The notes beneath the pieces are model-generated. The model ran no database searches. It was not told the DNA's origin and was given only the letters and a program-made list of their open reading frames with translations. The translations under genes and the position numbers were made by a program. A stretch of DNA of 64,000 nucleotides, from positions 496,001 through 560,000 of the forward strand of contig NZ_FOKB01000004.1 in assembly GCF_900111895.1 (NCBI RefSeq), read 5' to 3'. Below are positions 25,610-34,292 of this stretch, piece after piece. This DNA is from Pseudomonas simiae (lineage in GTDB: Bacteria; Pseudomonadota; Gammaproteobacteria; Pseudomonadales; Pseudomonadaceae). The first letter of the stretch is position 1. Every line of letters starts with the position of its first letter.

Positions 25610-26479
25610 GTGAGCAACGTCTGTTCCGCCGGCCTGGATGTAGGTTTTGCCTCCCTGGATTACCTGCAGATCTTCATCCTGGGCGTGATCCAGGGCATTA
25701 CCGAGCTGCTGCCGGTGTCGTCCACCGCCCATATGCGCGTAGTACCCGCCCTGCTCGGCTGGCAGGACCCCGGCTCGGCGTTTTCCGCGGCCATGCAATT
25801 GGCGGCGCTGGCGGCGGTGGTCAGTTATTTCTGGCGCGATGTGCGCCAAGTGACCACCGGCAGCATCGGCGCGGTACGCCGAGGTGACTACAACGACCGC
25901 TGGTTCAAGCTGGCGGTGGCGATTGTGCTGGCGACCATCCCTATCGGCATTGCCGGCCTGGTGCTGTCTTCGACCCTGAATGCGTGCAACTCGCCGTTGC
26001 GCGGGCTGATGGTGATCGGCATTTCCTGCGTGGTCATGGCCGTGCTGCTGGCGGTGGCCGAAGTGCGCGCACGCCATACCCGAGAGGTTAGTGAGATGCG
26101 CCTGCGGGATGCGTTGATCGTGGGCATTGCACAGATTGGTGCGCTGATTCCGGGCGTCTCACGTTCCGGCTCCACCCTCACCGCCGCGCTGTTCCTCAAC
26201 TTCAAGCGTGAAGAGGCCGCGCGGTTCTCGTTCCTGCTCGGCCTACCGGCCATCGCCCTCGCCGGCCTGAAGGAGCTGTGGGTGCTGTTGCATGCCGATA
26301 TGCCCGCCCATGCCTGGCCCCATTTGCTGTTCGGCCTGGTGGTCGCGAGCATCTCGGCGTTCTTTGCGATCTGGGGCCTGATGAAGTTCCTGGAGCGGTT
26401 CTCCACCTGGCCGTTCGTAATCTATCGCGCGTTGCTGGGGATCTTCCTGATCGTGGCAGTCAGCACCGGCTTGCTGTAG
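25610..26479 (+). CDS. uppP: undecaprenyl-diphosphate phosphatase
   Basis: 289-residue integral membrane protein of the UppP/BacA family. Both active-site motifs are present: GITELLPVSSTAH (Glu32) and PGVSRSGSTLTA (residues 181-192). It recycles undecaprenyl diphosphate for peptidoglycan and O-antigen synthesis, with basal bacitracin resistance. Translation starts at GTG with AAGGA upstream. Its last codon and stop, CTG TAG, coincide with the first bases of a REP arm. This is a housekeeping enzyme, although Pseudomonas often carries more than one copy. Confidence 0.92.
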   Translation: MSNVCSAGLDVGFASLDYLQIFILGVIQGITELLPVSSTAHMRVVPALLGWQDPGSAFSAAMQLAALAAVVSYFWRDVRQVTTGSIGAVRRGDYNDRWFKLAVAIVLATIPIGIAGLVLSSTLNACNSPLRGLMVIGISCVVMAVLLAVAEVRARHTREVSEMRLRDALIVGIAQIGALIPGVSRSGSTLTAALFLNFKREEAARFSFLLGLPAIALAGLKELWVLLHADMPAHAWPHLLFGLVVASISAFFAIWGLMKFLERFSTWPFVIYRALLGIFLIVAVSTGLL

Positions 26480-26559
26480 GAGCGAGCTTGCCCGCGAAGC
26501 ACACAAGGGCGGCGCCGCGTTATCGTTGACGACCTTCGCGAGCAAGCTCGCGCCTACAG
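26474..26559. repeat. paired REP hairpins between convergent uppP and Dyp peroxidase
   Basis: CTGTAGGAGCGAGCTTGC and the inverse GCAAGCTCGCGCCTACAG bound an 86-base unit. The outermost CTGTAG on each strand forms the last codon and stop of each flanking gene. Confidence 0.85.
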
Positions 26560-27510
26560 TTTGCGCTCGGCCAGTTCCTCCAGAAGGTCGGCCGAAGGCA
26601 CGAAAAACAGGCCGCCGGTGACCGCCGTGCTGAAGTCCAGCAGGCGGTCATAGTTACCGACCGGACGGCCGACGAACATGTTTTCCAGCATCAATTCCAG
26701 AGGCTCCGGCGAGCGCGCATAGCCGATGAAGTAGGTGCCGAACTCGCCTGCGCCCGGCCGGCCGAAAGGCATGTTGTCCCGCAGGATCTTAACTTCCTCG
26801 CCGTTCTTGTCGGTGATGACCGTCAGCGCGCTGTGGGAATTGCTGGGCTTGGTCTCTTCGTCCAATTCGATATCCGACAGCTTGGTACGCCCGATCACCT
26901 TCTCTTGGGCCTCCACTGTCAGGCTGTTCCAGGCGGTCATGTTATGCAGGTACTTCTGCACCAGTACGTAGCTGCCGCCTCGGAATTCGTTGTCTTCATC
27001 ACCGACGATGGTGAACCCCACGGCCTTGCGCCCCACCGGGTTCTCGGTGCCGTCGACAAAGCCGATGATGCTGCGCATATCGAAATAGCGGAAACCCTGG
27101 ACCTCATCCACCACCTTCACGCTGTCGCCCAGGGCCGCCATCACGTGGGTGGCCAGTTCGAAGCACAGGTCCATCTGTTCGGCGCGGATATGCAGCAGGA
27201 TATCCCCCGGTGTCGACACGGCTTTGCGCCCTTCCACACCGAACTCGCGAAATGGGTGCAGCGCCGCCGGGCGCGGTGCACCGAACAGTCGGTCCCACGC
27301 GTCCGAGCCAAACCCGCAGACGCAGGTCAGGTTGCCCGCTGGCACCCGCTTGCCCACCGAGCGCACCAGCCCGGCGAGGTCCGCGCACCAGCCACGCACC
27401 TGGTCTTCACCGCCGGGGGCGACGGTGGCAACCATGAAAATCGCGCTACTGGTGATGGGATGGCAGACAGATTGCGGCTCAAGGGGCGGCTGAACGGAGG
27501 ATGGCGTCAT
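26554..27510 (-). CDS. Dyp-type haem peroxidase (YfeX-like)
   Basis: 318 residues with the Dyp hallmark GxxDG in GFVDGTENP (distal Asp), the proximal haem His in KPSNSHSALTVI and the C-terminal FGTYFIGYARSPEPLELML with MFVG. It lacks a Tat signal, so it is a cytoplasmic class P/YfeX-type enzyme, which oxidises porphyrinogens or dyes with peroxide. Single gene. The stop codon is supplied by the outer edge of the REP pair. Confidence 0.9.
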   Translation of the reverse strand: MTPSSVQPPLEPQSVCHPITSSAIFMVATVAPGGEDQVRGWCADLAGLVRSVGKRVPAGNLTCVCGFGSDAWDRLFGAPRPAALHPFREFGVEGRKAVSTPGDILLHIRAEQMDLCFELATHVMAALGDSVKVVDEVQGFRYFDMRSIIGFVDGTENPVGRKAVGFTIVGDEDNEFRGGSYVLVQKYLHNMTAWNSLTVEAQEKVIGRTKLSDIELDEETKPSNSHSALTVITDKNGEEVKILRDNMPFGRPGAGEFGTYFIGYARSPEPLELMLENMFVGRPVGNYDRLLDFSTAVTGGLFFVPSADLLEELAERKL

Positions 27511-27560
27511 GGTGAAAGTCCAGGCTAAAGGGCGAGATTGAACCCGCGCAGATTAGCAGA

Positions 27561-28379
27561 TCATTTCCGACAGCTTTCCCACACTTCACGAATCAACGCC
27601 TGCATCTTCAGCGCTTCTGCCCAGCGCTCACTGATTTCGCGACCGTCCGCGCCGGTAATCGCATAGGGCGGCGGGCCCAGTTCGCAAGTAAAGGCCAGGC
27701 TCTGCGGTGTGTCGGGCCGGGTCAGCCAGTCTTCGATCCCGTAGCGCCACCACTCGGTAAAACGCCGTACCCAGGCTTGATGCTGGGGAAAGTCCAGGGA
27801 GACCTGCACCTGTTCGCTGCTGGCGACGCGGCCGTGGAAACCCCAGCTGTGGCGCAGAATTTGGCGAATCTGCTCGTCGTCCTCAGCGGCGCCAGGCTCG
27901 GGCAGTTCACGCCCGACCACGTAGTGGGACAGGTCGGCCAGCAGTTTCAAGTCGGGCATCTGTGCCAGCAAGTCGAGGGTGAACAGCAGGTCATTGGTGA
28001 GCCGATAACGGTGGGTTTCCAGCAGCACCGGATAGTCCACCTGCTCGGCCAGGCGCTGCCAGCCTTCGACCAATCGGGCCGCCTCGGATTGGGTACGCGG
28101 GCGTACGTCGGCTTGCAGGGTGAGGTGGTGGCAGCCGTAGCCGCTGATCACATCCAGCGCGGCCGCCAGGTCGTCCACCGTTTGCGGAAACAACTGGCCT
28201 TCGATCTGCAGGCCCCTGGCCGTGGCGGCGGCGTGCAGGCGCGCGACCTCAGCGGGCTTGAAGTAATGGTCGGTAATGCCGTCGAAACCGGCGGCCTTGA
28301 TGCGGTCGAGTTGGGCATCGAGCGAACCGGGTTCAGTTTGCATGGCCCACAGCGATTGGAACACCAGGAATTGGCGCAT
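27561..28379 (-). CDS. sugar-phosphate isomerase/epimerase family TIM-barrel protein
   Basis: 272 residues of the xylose-isomerase-like/AP-endonuclease-2 barrel. Visible elements are LDRIKAAGFDGITDHY near the N-terminus, HHLTLQADVRP, a metal-binding Glu in YPVLLETHRYRLTND and the Asp/His in KLLADLSHYVVGREL. These proteins isomerise or dehydrate keto-sugars or inososes. It follows the ferredoxin reductase gene with a 1-base gap (TGATATG), making it the last gene of the Moc-like oxygenase operon. The substrate is not determined by sequence; an inosose derivative fits the context. Confidence 0.82.
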   Translation of the reverse strand: MRQFLVFQSLWAMQTEPGSLDAQLDRIKAAGFDGITDHYFKPAEVARLHAAATARGLQIEGQLFPQTVDDLAAALDVISGYGCHHLTLQADVRPRTQSEAARLVEGWQRLAEQVDYPVLLETHRYRLTNDLLFTLDLLAQMPDLKLLADLSHYVVGRELPEPGAAEDDEQIRQILRHSWGFHGRVASSEQVQVSLDFPQHQAWVRRFTEWWRYGIEDWLTRPDTPQSLAFTCELGPPPYAITGADGREISERWAEALKMQALIREVWESCRK

Positions 28380-28380
28380 A

Positions 28381-29580
28381 TCAGCCTCGCAGCAGGTGTT
28401 TGAGGGACAGCTCGGGGTCGGCCAGGCTGGCGGGGGCCAGCGACAGGTGTGCGCTGATCAGGCGTTCGCAGAGCTTTATGTCCTTGGCCACGCTGTTGCC
28501 CGGTGCCCAGCCGCAGGCACCTTGCAAGCGCTGATCGGCATCCAGGTAGAACAGCAGCATGCCACCGCTCGCCAATGGGCGGCTGACCATCAAGGGTGTA
28601 ATCACACCCACGGTCTGCACGCCCCAGTCGTACTGGTCGGACCAGAAACCGGGGAGTGCCTCGAACGGCAGCTCGCGACCCAGCAGGTTCAGCGCCGCAT
28701 GCCGCCCCTGGGCCTCGGCGTTGCGCCAGGTTTCCTGGCGCTGGTATTCGCCACCCAAGCGAAACTCGCACACGTCACCGGCGGCATAAATGCCCGGCGC
28801 GCTGGTGCGCAGGTGGCTATCGACGCGAATGCCCTGCCCTACTTCCAACCCCGCCGTTGCGGCCAATTCGACATTGGGTTGCATGCCGATGCCAACCACC
28901 ACCAGGTCGCAGGGCAAGCACTGCCCGTCCACCAGCCACACAGCGTCGGCCTGGATGGATTCCAAGGCCACATTCAAGCGAACGTTGACCCCGTGCTGAC
29001 GATGCAGCGTCAGCAGCGCCTCGCTGATGACCGGCGGCAACACCCGCCCCGCCAGGCGCGGGCCGGCTTCGAGCAGCGTCACCTCGCAGCCCAGGCCACG
29101 TGCCGTCGCTGCCACTTCCAGGCCGATAAAGCCACCACCGACCACCACCAGCCGCGTACCAGCCTTCAACGCACTGCGCAGGGCCAGCGCCTCGTCATGG
29201 GTGCGCAGGTAAAGCACATGGGCCTGCTCCTGGGGCAAGCGTCGCGCCCGGCCACCAGTGGCCAGCAGCAGACCGGCATACGGCAGCCACTGGCCGTCGG
29301 CGAGTTGCAGGCGATGCTGCTGCGGCTGCAGATGCGTCACTGGGTTACCCGCAATGTGCTCGATGCCCAGTTCGGCCAGGCGTGCGCGGTCGCACAAGCT
29401 GTATCCGGCCAGGTCCGCTGTGCCCTGCAACAGGCCTTTGGACAACGGCGGCCGCTCGTAGGGCAAGTGCGGTTCATCGCCTATCAGAATCAGGCGCCCG
29501 GTGTAGCCTTCTTCACGCAAGGTCAGTGCCGCACGGCCACCGGCATGGCCGGCGCCGACGATGATCAGAGGGGCGTTCAT
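28381..29580 (-). CDS. ferredoxin reductase, MocF-like FAD/NAD(P) oxidoreductase
   Basis: 399 residues with an N-terminal FAD motif (IIVGAGHAGGRAALTLRE), RPPLSKGLL and a second nucleotide motif (LVVVGGGFIGLEVAA) near residue 145, as in rhodocoxin/putidaredoxin reductases. It would transfer electrons from NAD(P)H to the Rieske ferredoxin encoded immediately upstream. The upstream stop (TGA at 29585-29583) overlaps a potential ATG at 29583; I use the second ATG at 29580. Third component of a desaturase-type oxygenase chain. Confidence 0.87.
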   Translation of the reverse strand: MNAPLIIVGAGHAGGRAALTLREEGYTGRLILIGDEPHLPYERPPLSKGLLQGTADLAGYSLCDRARLAELGIEHIAGNPVTHLQPQQHRLQLADGQWLPYAGLLLATGGRARRLPQEQAHVLYLRTHDEALALRSALKAGTRLVVVGGGFIGLEVAATARGLGCEVTLLEAGPRLAGRVLPPVISEALLTLHRQHGVNVRLNVALESIQADAVWLVDGQCLPCDLVVVGIGMQPNVELAATAGLEVGQGIRVDSHLRTSAPGIYAAGDVCEFRLGGEYQRQETWRNAEAQGRHAALNLLGRELPFEALPGFWSDQYDWGVQTVGVITPLMVSRPLASGGMLLFYLDADQRLQGACGWAPGNSVAKDIKLCERLISAHLSLAPASLADPELSLKHLLRG

Positions 29581-29582
29581 CA

Positions 29583-29903
29583 TCACACCGTGACGGCGAG
29601 CAACACCCGCCCCGCTTCGACCCGCACCGGATAGGTCTTGAGGTTGACGCACACCGGCGCGCCGAGGGCCTTGCCCGAGCGGTAGTCAAAGCGCCCGTTG
29701 TGCTTGGGGCACTCGATCACGTGGTCCATCACCAGGCCGTCGGCCAGGTGGATGTTCTCGTGGGTGCACAGGCCGGCGGTGGCGAAAAACTCATTCTCGG
29801 CCGAACGGTACACCGCGTAGGTATGCGGGCCGTGGTCGAAGCGCAGCACGTCTTCCGCGTCTATTTCGCCCACGGCGCAGACGTCGATCCATTGATCGTT
29901 CAT
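29583..29903 (-). CDS. Rieske [2Fe-2S] ferredoxin, MocE-like
   Basis: 106 residues. The Rieske cluster ligands are Cys46 and His48 (GLCTHEN) and Cys65 and His68 (IECPKHNG). There is no signal peptide, so it is a soluble electron carrier. It lies between an upstream di-iron desaturase-like oxygenase and a downstream ferredoxin reductase, the same order as mocD-mocE-mocF of Sinorhizobium rhizopine catabolism. It is separated from the oxygenase gene by a REP pair of about 90 bases and coupled to the reductase by overlap. Confidence 0.9.
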   Translation of the reverse strand: MNDQWIDVCAVGEIDAEDVLRFDHGPHTYAVYRSAENEFFATAGLCTHENIHLADGLVMDHVIECPKHNGRFDYRSGKALGAPVCVNLKTYPVRVEAGRVLLAVTV

Positions 29904-29919
29904 GGTGTTTTTACCTTGT

Positions 29920-30045
29920 AGTGAGCGAGCTCGCGCTGGGCTGCGAAGCGGCCCCCCGATCGAGCGTTCAGGTTTGTCTGAAAATAAGCGCGGGGTTTAT
30001 TGGGGCTGCTGCGCAGCCCAGCGCGAGCAAGCTCCCTCGCCACGG
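29920..30045. repeat. REP pair extending into the oxygenase coding sequence
   Basis: Left arm GAGCGAGCTCGCGCTGGGCTGCGAAGC and right arm containing GCAGCCCAGCGCGAGCAAGC are inverted copies. The right arm continues past the stop at 29997 into the 3' end of the oxygenase gene. Confidence 0.75.
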
Positions 30046-31091
30046 GGGTTGTGTGCCAGTGGGCGCTGGATGAAGTAGGTCGGGTCGCTGCGCTGCTTCC
30101 AGATCGTCGGCAAGATTTCCTTGTACGCCTCGAACAGGTTGGCGTAAGGCGGCGGGCAGTCGCTGCGGATTTCTTCGTGCAATTGCGCGAGCGCGTGGTA
30201 CGGCACCATCGGGTACATGTGGTGTTCGAGGTGGTAGTTCATGTCCATGTAGATAAAACGCAGCACGCGGTTCATGTAGATGGTGCGGCAGTTGCTGCGG
30301 TGGTCCAGCACGTCTTCGGCCAAGCCGACATGCTGGGTGAGGCCGAACAGGTAACCTAGCCAGGCGCCGTAGAGGCTGGGCAGGCCAACCAGCATCAGCG
30401 GCAGCCAGCTGTGCAGGTACAACGCGGTGCCGATCACCACGGCATAAATACCGACCCAGATGCGCGCCGCACGAAACACTTTGGGCCATTCGGATTCGGG
30501 AATGAAGTCCGCCTCCTGGGCACTCATCTTGCCAATGGCATGGCGCGCCACGCCACTGAACGTCTTCCAGGCCAGGGGCAGGTTGAACAGGCTCAAGAAC
30601 ATCATCAAGAAGCTCGGCGGGCGCGGTTCGACGATCTCCGGGTCGCGGCCAACCACGATGGTGTCGGTGTGATGGCGGGCATGGCTCCAGCGCCACACAT
30701 GGGGTTCGAAGATGCACATGAAGCTGGCGACCTGATACAGCACGTCGTTCATCCAGCGGGTCTTGAACGCGGTGCCGTGACCGGTTTCATGCCAGCGCGG
30801 GTTGGACGCGGTGCCGTACAGCACGCCGTAGGCGAGGAACAACGGCACACAGGCCCAGGTGCCCCAGAACCAGTAGCCACCAAAACCGGTGGCAAACAGC
30901 GCGCTCACCCAAATAGCGGTGTCGAGCAGGGCCGGGCCGTCGCGGCGCTGCATCAGTTCTTTCATGCGCTTACGTGAGATGGGGGATTGGTACCAACTGG
31001 CCGAGACCAGGCCTTTATCAAAGGCGCGGGCGGCTTCGGGGCCGGTGAGGCTGTAGTCGCGACGCGAGATAGGAGCGGTGTGTTCAGGCAT
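29997..31091 (-). CDS. fatty-acid-desaturase-type di-iron oxygenase, MocD-like
   Basis: 364 residues with several membrane helices and the histidine boxes of membrane di-iron oxygenases: WHETGHG (His101, His105), SHARHHTD (His137, His140, His141) and YHLEHHMYP near residue 290. The family includes MocD, which with MocE and MocF removes the O-methyl group of the rhizopine 3-O-methyl-scyllo-inosamine. GGAG lies about 10 bases before the ATG at 31091. The last 14 or so residues (GEGACSRWAAQQPQ) are encoded by a REP arm and are not expected to be conserved. Divergent from a LacI regulator with palindromic sites between. Confidence 0.86.
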   Translation of the reverse strand: MPEHTAPISRRDYSLTGPEAARAFDKGLVSASWYQSPISRKRMKELMQRRDGPALLDTAIWVSALFATGFGGYWFWGTWACVPLFLAYGVLYGTASNPRWHETGHGTAFKTRWMNDVLYQVASFMCIFEPHVWRWSHARHHTDTIVVGRDPEIVEPRPPSFLMMFLSLFNLPLAWKTFSGVARHAIGKMSAQEADFIPESEWPKVFRAARIWVGIYAVVIGTALYLHSWLPLMLVGLPSLYGAWLGYLFGLTQHVGLAEDVLDHRSNCRTIYMNRVLRFIYMDMNYHLEHHMYPMVPYHALAQLHEEIRSDCPPPYANLFEAYKEILPTIWKQRSDPTYFIQRPLAHNPRGEGACSRWAAQQPQ

Positions 31092-31185
31092 TGTTATTGT
31101 TCTCCACAAGCGGGTGGTTTCTGGTGCTGTGCGAAACCCACCATAGAGAACGGGTAATTCACCCTCAAGGCCTTGAATCCATTCC

Positions 31186-31235
31186 CTATCAAGCTATCAT
31201 CCAGGCCCAGCGGGGCTTGATAGTTTTCTATCAAG
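31186..31235. promoter_or_regulatory. LacI-type operator cluster
   Basis: A perfect palindrome CTTGATAG-TTTT-CTATCAAG lies at 31216-31235, and a third half site CTATCAAG at 31186-31193. The group lies between the LacI gene and the Moc-like operon. The outer half site overlaps the oxygenase promoter side, and the palindrome is 18 bases before the LacI start. Confidence 0.65.
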
Positions 31236-31253
31236 ACGCTCAAGGGGCCTGTC

Positions 31254-32303
31254 ATGAACAACAAAAAACGCCCAACCATCGCCACCGTTGCCGCCCATGC
31301 CGGGCTCAGTGTGGCCACCGTTGACCGCGTGTTGAATGCACGCGCGCCGGTCAATCCTGAAACCGCCGAGCAGGTGTTCCAGGCAGCCGAAGCCGTGGGG
31401 TATTTCGCGGCGCGGTTGATCGGCCAGCGTATCCGCGAACGCCGGCCAACCTATCGCTTCGGCATCCTGTTACTGGCTACCGCCCAGGCGTTCTATGCCA
31501 GCCTGGCGCACGCGATCAGCGCCGCCGCCGAGCAGCATGCGGGCGCCAACCTGACGTGCCAGTTCGACTACATCGTTGATCGCACGCCCGCCGCCATCGT
31601 TGCGCAAATCGAACAGCTGGCCGTGCAGTGCGATGGCCTCGCGGTGGTCAGCTTTGCCCATCCGCTGATCAACGCCTGCCTGAAGCAGATTCGCGAAGCC
31701 GGCGTGCCGGTGGTTGCCCTGCTATCGGACATTCACGAACAGGCCGAAGAACCCTATGTAGGCCAGGACAACCATGTGGTCGGCCGCACCATGGGCTGGC
31801 TGCTCGCGCGCACCTGTGGCGCGCGCAAAGGCAGCGTGGGGATTCTGCTCGGCGGCCATCGTTTTCTCGGCCACCAGGCGCGGGTCGAAGGCCTGCACAG
31901 CTACCTGGCCGAGCACGCGCCGGGGCTCAAGCCGTTGGAGCCGCTGATCAACCTCGACAACTGCGATATCACCGAAGAAGCCACCCTCGACCTGCTCAGC
32001 CGCCACAGCGACCTGCGCGGGTTATGCGTGGTGGGCGGCGGCGGTGACGGCATCATCAGCGCCCTGGCACAGTTGCCCAAGCGGCCGGCGTTGTGTTGCA
32101 TCTTGCAGGAGTCGACCGAGCTGTCACGCCACGCACTGCGCCAGGGGTTGATTGATGTGGTGATGGATTCGCAGCCGGGGCAGACAGCAATAGCGCTGGT
32201 GCAGTTGATGGTGCAGTTGCAGAGCACTGAGGCGTTCGATCCGGTACAGCAGCGGGTGTATATCCCGCCGCAGATCGTGACGTCGGAAAACATGGGTCAC
32301 TGA
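31254..32303 (+). CDS. LacI family transcriptional regulator
   Basis: 349 residues. The N-terminal helix-turn-helix and hinge are clear: TIATVAAHAGLSVATVDRVLNARAPVNPETAEQV. The rest is a periplasmic-binding-protein-like effector domain, of the group that binds sugars or inositols (FGILLLATAQAFYASLAHAI; DGLAVVSFAHPLI; GGGGDGI). It is divergent from the MocDEF-like operon and has palindromic sites in the shared promoter, so it probably represses that operon until a cyclitol-type inducer binds. Confidence 0.9.
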   Translation: MNNKKRPTIATVAAHAGLSVATVDRVLNARAPVNPETAEQVFQAAEAVGYFAARLIGQRIRERRPTYRFGILLLATAQAFYASLAHAISAAAEQHAGANLTCQFDYIVDRTPAAIVAQIEQLAVQCDGLAVVSFAHPLINACLKQIREAGVPVVALLSDIHEQAEEPYVGQDNHVVGRTMGWLLARTCGARKGSVGILLGGHRFLGHQARVEGLHSYLAEHAPGLKPLEPLINLDNCDITEEATLDLLSRHSDLRGLCVVGGGGDGIISALAQLPKRPALCCILQESTELSRHALRQGLIDVVMDSQPGQTAIALVQLMVQLQSTEAFDPVQQRVYIPPQIVTSENMGH

Positions 32304-32313
32304 CACACGGCGC

Positions 32314-34278
32314 CTACAAGGGGCTGCGGAAATCTGCGGCATTCAGGCCAAACCGACTCATCTTGTTGTACAGCCCACCCCGCGACACGTTCAGTTGTCG
32401 GGCAGCCAGGCGGATGTTGCCGCCAGTGTTTGTGAGTGCGGCGACGATGGCGTGCCTTTCGTGGCTGCTGAGGTCCTGGGCGGCTTGCGGTTCGTAGGCG
32501 CGCAGCGGGGCGCGTTGGCGGTTTTCCAGCGGCAGATCCACCGGTTCGATCAGCGCCCCCATCGCCAGGTTGGTCGCCCGTTCGATGCTGTTTTCCAACT
32601 CGCGCACATTGCCCGGCCAGCCATAGGCCGACAGCAATGCCATCGCCTCCGGCGAAAAGCCCTGCACCGATTTACGCAGCGAGCGTGCGCAGCGGGCCAG
32701 GAAGTGCCGCGCCAGCAGTGGAATGTCTTCGCGGCGCATGCGCAGCGGCGGCACGGTCAGGTTCAGCACGTTCAGGCGGTAGTAGAGGTCTTCGCGAAAC
32801 GCGCCCTGCGCAACCGCCTGGCTAAGGTTGCGGTGGGTGGCGGCGATGATGCGCACGTCCACTTGCCGCGAATTTTTCGCGCCCACCCGAGTGATTTCAC
32901 CCTCCTGCAACACCCGCAGCAGGCTGACCTGGGCATCGAAGGACATGTCGCCAATCTCATCGAGAAAGATGGTGCCGCCATCCGCCAGTTCGAACTTGCC
33001 CGCCGAGCCGCCACGGGCCGAGCCGGTGAACGCACCTTCGACGTGGCCGAACAGCTCGCTTTGCACCAGGTCTCGTGGAATCGCGCCGCAGTTGACCGCC
33101 ACGAACGGGCCGTTGCAGCGGTCGCTGCCATTGTGGATGGCCTGGGCGAACAGCTCCTTGCCGGTGCCGCTTTCGCCAAGGATCAGGGTGGTGGAATCAC
33201 TGCGGCTGGCGATGCGCCCCAGGTGCAGCGCGTCCTGGATCGCCCGCGAGCTGCCCTGAATGGTGTCGAAGGTGTAGCTGGCCTGGGTGCCGATAATGCG
33301 CCGGGTGATTTCGCGGATGCGGCGGTTCTCTCGCAGTGACACGATCACCCCGCCCTGCTCCAGCGGGCACACCGAGACCAGGCAAGCGAGTTGACTGCGG
33401 TTGTGCAGGTGGAAGGTGCAGTCGCGGTCGCGAACGGCCGCCCCCATCGAGTCGCTTAATTCGCTACGGCCCAGCTGCTGGAACGGCCGACCGATCAGCT
33501 CCAGCCCCACCCCGAACAGTTGCCGCGCATAGCGGTTGAGCGCCTTGATACACCCTCGCTCATCCAGCACCACCAGGCCTTCGTTGAGCACTTCGAGGAC
33601 GGTTTGCTGTTCTTCCAACAAACCATGCAGCGCCATCTGCCGCGATACGGCTTCGGCTGCGGCCTGCACCGTGCCGAGGGTATGGAAGTGAAACCAGCCG
33701 GGTTCAGCGGTGAGGGTCAGCATGGCCACGGTCTGGCCTTGGGTATTCTTGATCGGTGCGGCGGCGCAGTGCATGCGGCGCTGGCGCAGGCCGATGCCGA
33801 AATTCTCCTCGGCCAGCACGTACACCAGGTGATCCTCGGCCAGCGCCAGGCCGGTGCAGTTGGTGCCTTGCACCGATTCCACCAGGCGACTGCCCACGGG
33901 GGTGATGTCCAGCCCGCAGAAATACAGGGTGGTGCCATCGGCGTCGGTGAGGTTGATATGACCGCGCGGGTTGTAGGCCAGCAAACCGTGCATGACTTGC
34001 GCGGCGGCGGCGATCAGCACGCGGTGGTCGGCCTGGGTGGCGGCCAGGGTGTCCGCGGCGACGAAGCGGTACGCGTTGTCTGCCGGGTCAATACCCGCCT
34101 CGACACTGCGCCGCCACGACGCCCAGATCACTTGGCGCACGTGCGCCGGGCGCTCGACCTGGCCGGCCAGGCAGTCGTGCCATGCCTGCTCAAGCGCGAG
34201 AACCGGGCCATCATTCAACGCGGCAGGCCCCAGGGCCGTCAGGTAGTCAAGGTCTTGCACGCTGAACGCCATGCTCAT
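32314..34278 (-). CDS. sigma-54-dependent activator of the AcoR type (GAF-PAS-AAA+-Fis)
   Basis: 654 residues from the ATG at 34278. A GAF-like sensor covers about residues 75-215 and a PAS-like segment 225-320 (VLNEGLVVLDERGCIKALNR). The AAA+ domain has Walker A GESGTGKE at 368-375, the sigma-54 contact loop written GAFTGS instead of GAFTGA at 415-420, and Walker B GGTIFLDEIGDM. A Fis-type helix-turn-helix (IRLAARQLNVSRGGLYNKM) ends the protein. It is divergent from an operon with a -24/-12 promoter and would activate it. The start is chosen downstream of a nested palindrome that overlaps the alternative start at 34293. Confidence 0.9.
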   Translation of the reverse strand: MSMAFSVQDLDYLTALGPAALNDGPVLALEQAWHDCLAGQVERPAHVRQVIWASWRRSVEAGIDPADNAYRFVAADTLAATQADHRVLIAAAAQVMHGLLAYNPRGHINLTDADGTTLYFCGLDITPVGSRLVESVQGTNCTGLALAEDHLVYVLAEENFGIGLRQRRMHCAAAPIKNTQGQTVAMLTLTAEPGWFHFHTLGTVQAAAEAVSRQMALHGLLEEQQTVLEVLNEGLVVLDERGCIKALNRYARQLFGVGLELIGRPFQQLGRSELSDSMGAAVRDRDCTFHLHNRSQLACLVSVCPLEQGGVIVSLRENRRIREITRRIIGTQASYTFDTIQGSSRAIQDALHLGRIASRSDSTTLILGESGTGKELFAQAIHNGSDRCNGPFVAVNCGAIPRDLVQSELFGHVEGAFTGSARGGSAGKFELADGGTIFLDEIGDMSFDAQVSLLRVLQEGEITRVGAKNSRQVDVRIIAATHRNLSQAVAQGAFREDLYYRLNVLNLTVPPLRMRREDIPLLARHFLARCARSLRKSVQGFSPEAMALLSAYGWPGNVRELENSIERATNLAMGALIEPVDLPLENRQRAPLRAYEPQAAQDLSSHERHAIVAALTNTGGNIRLAARQLNVSRGGLYNKMSRFGLNAADFRSPL

Positions 34279-34292
34279 GAGGGCCGTTTCCA

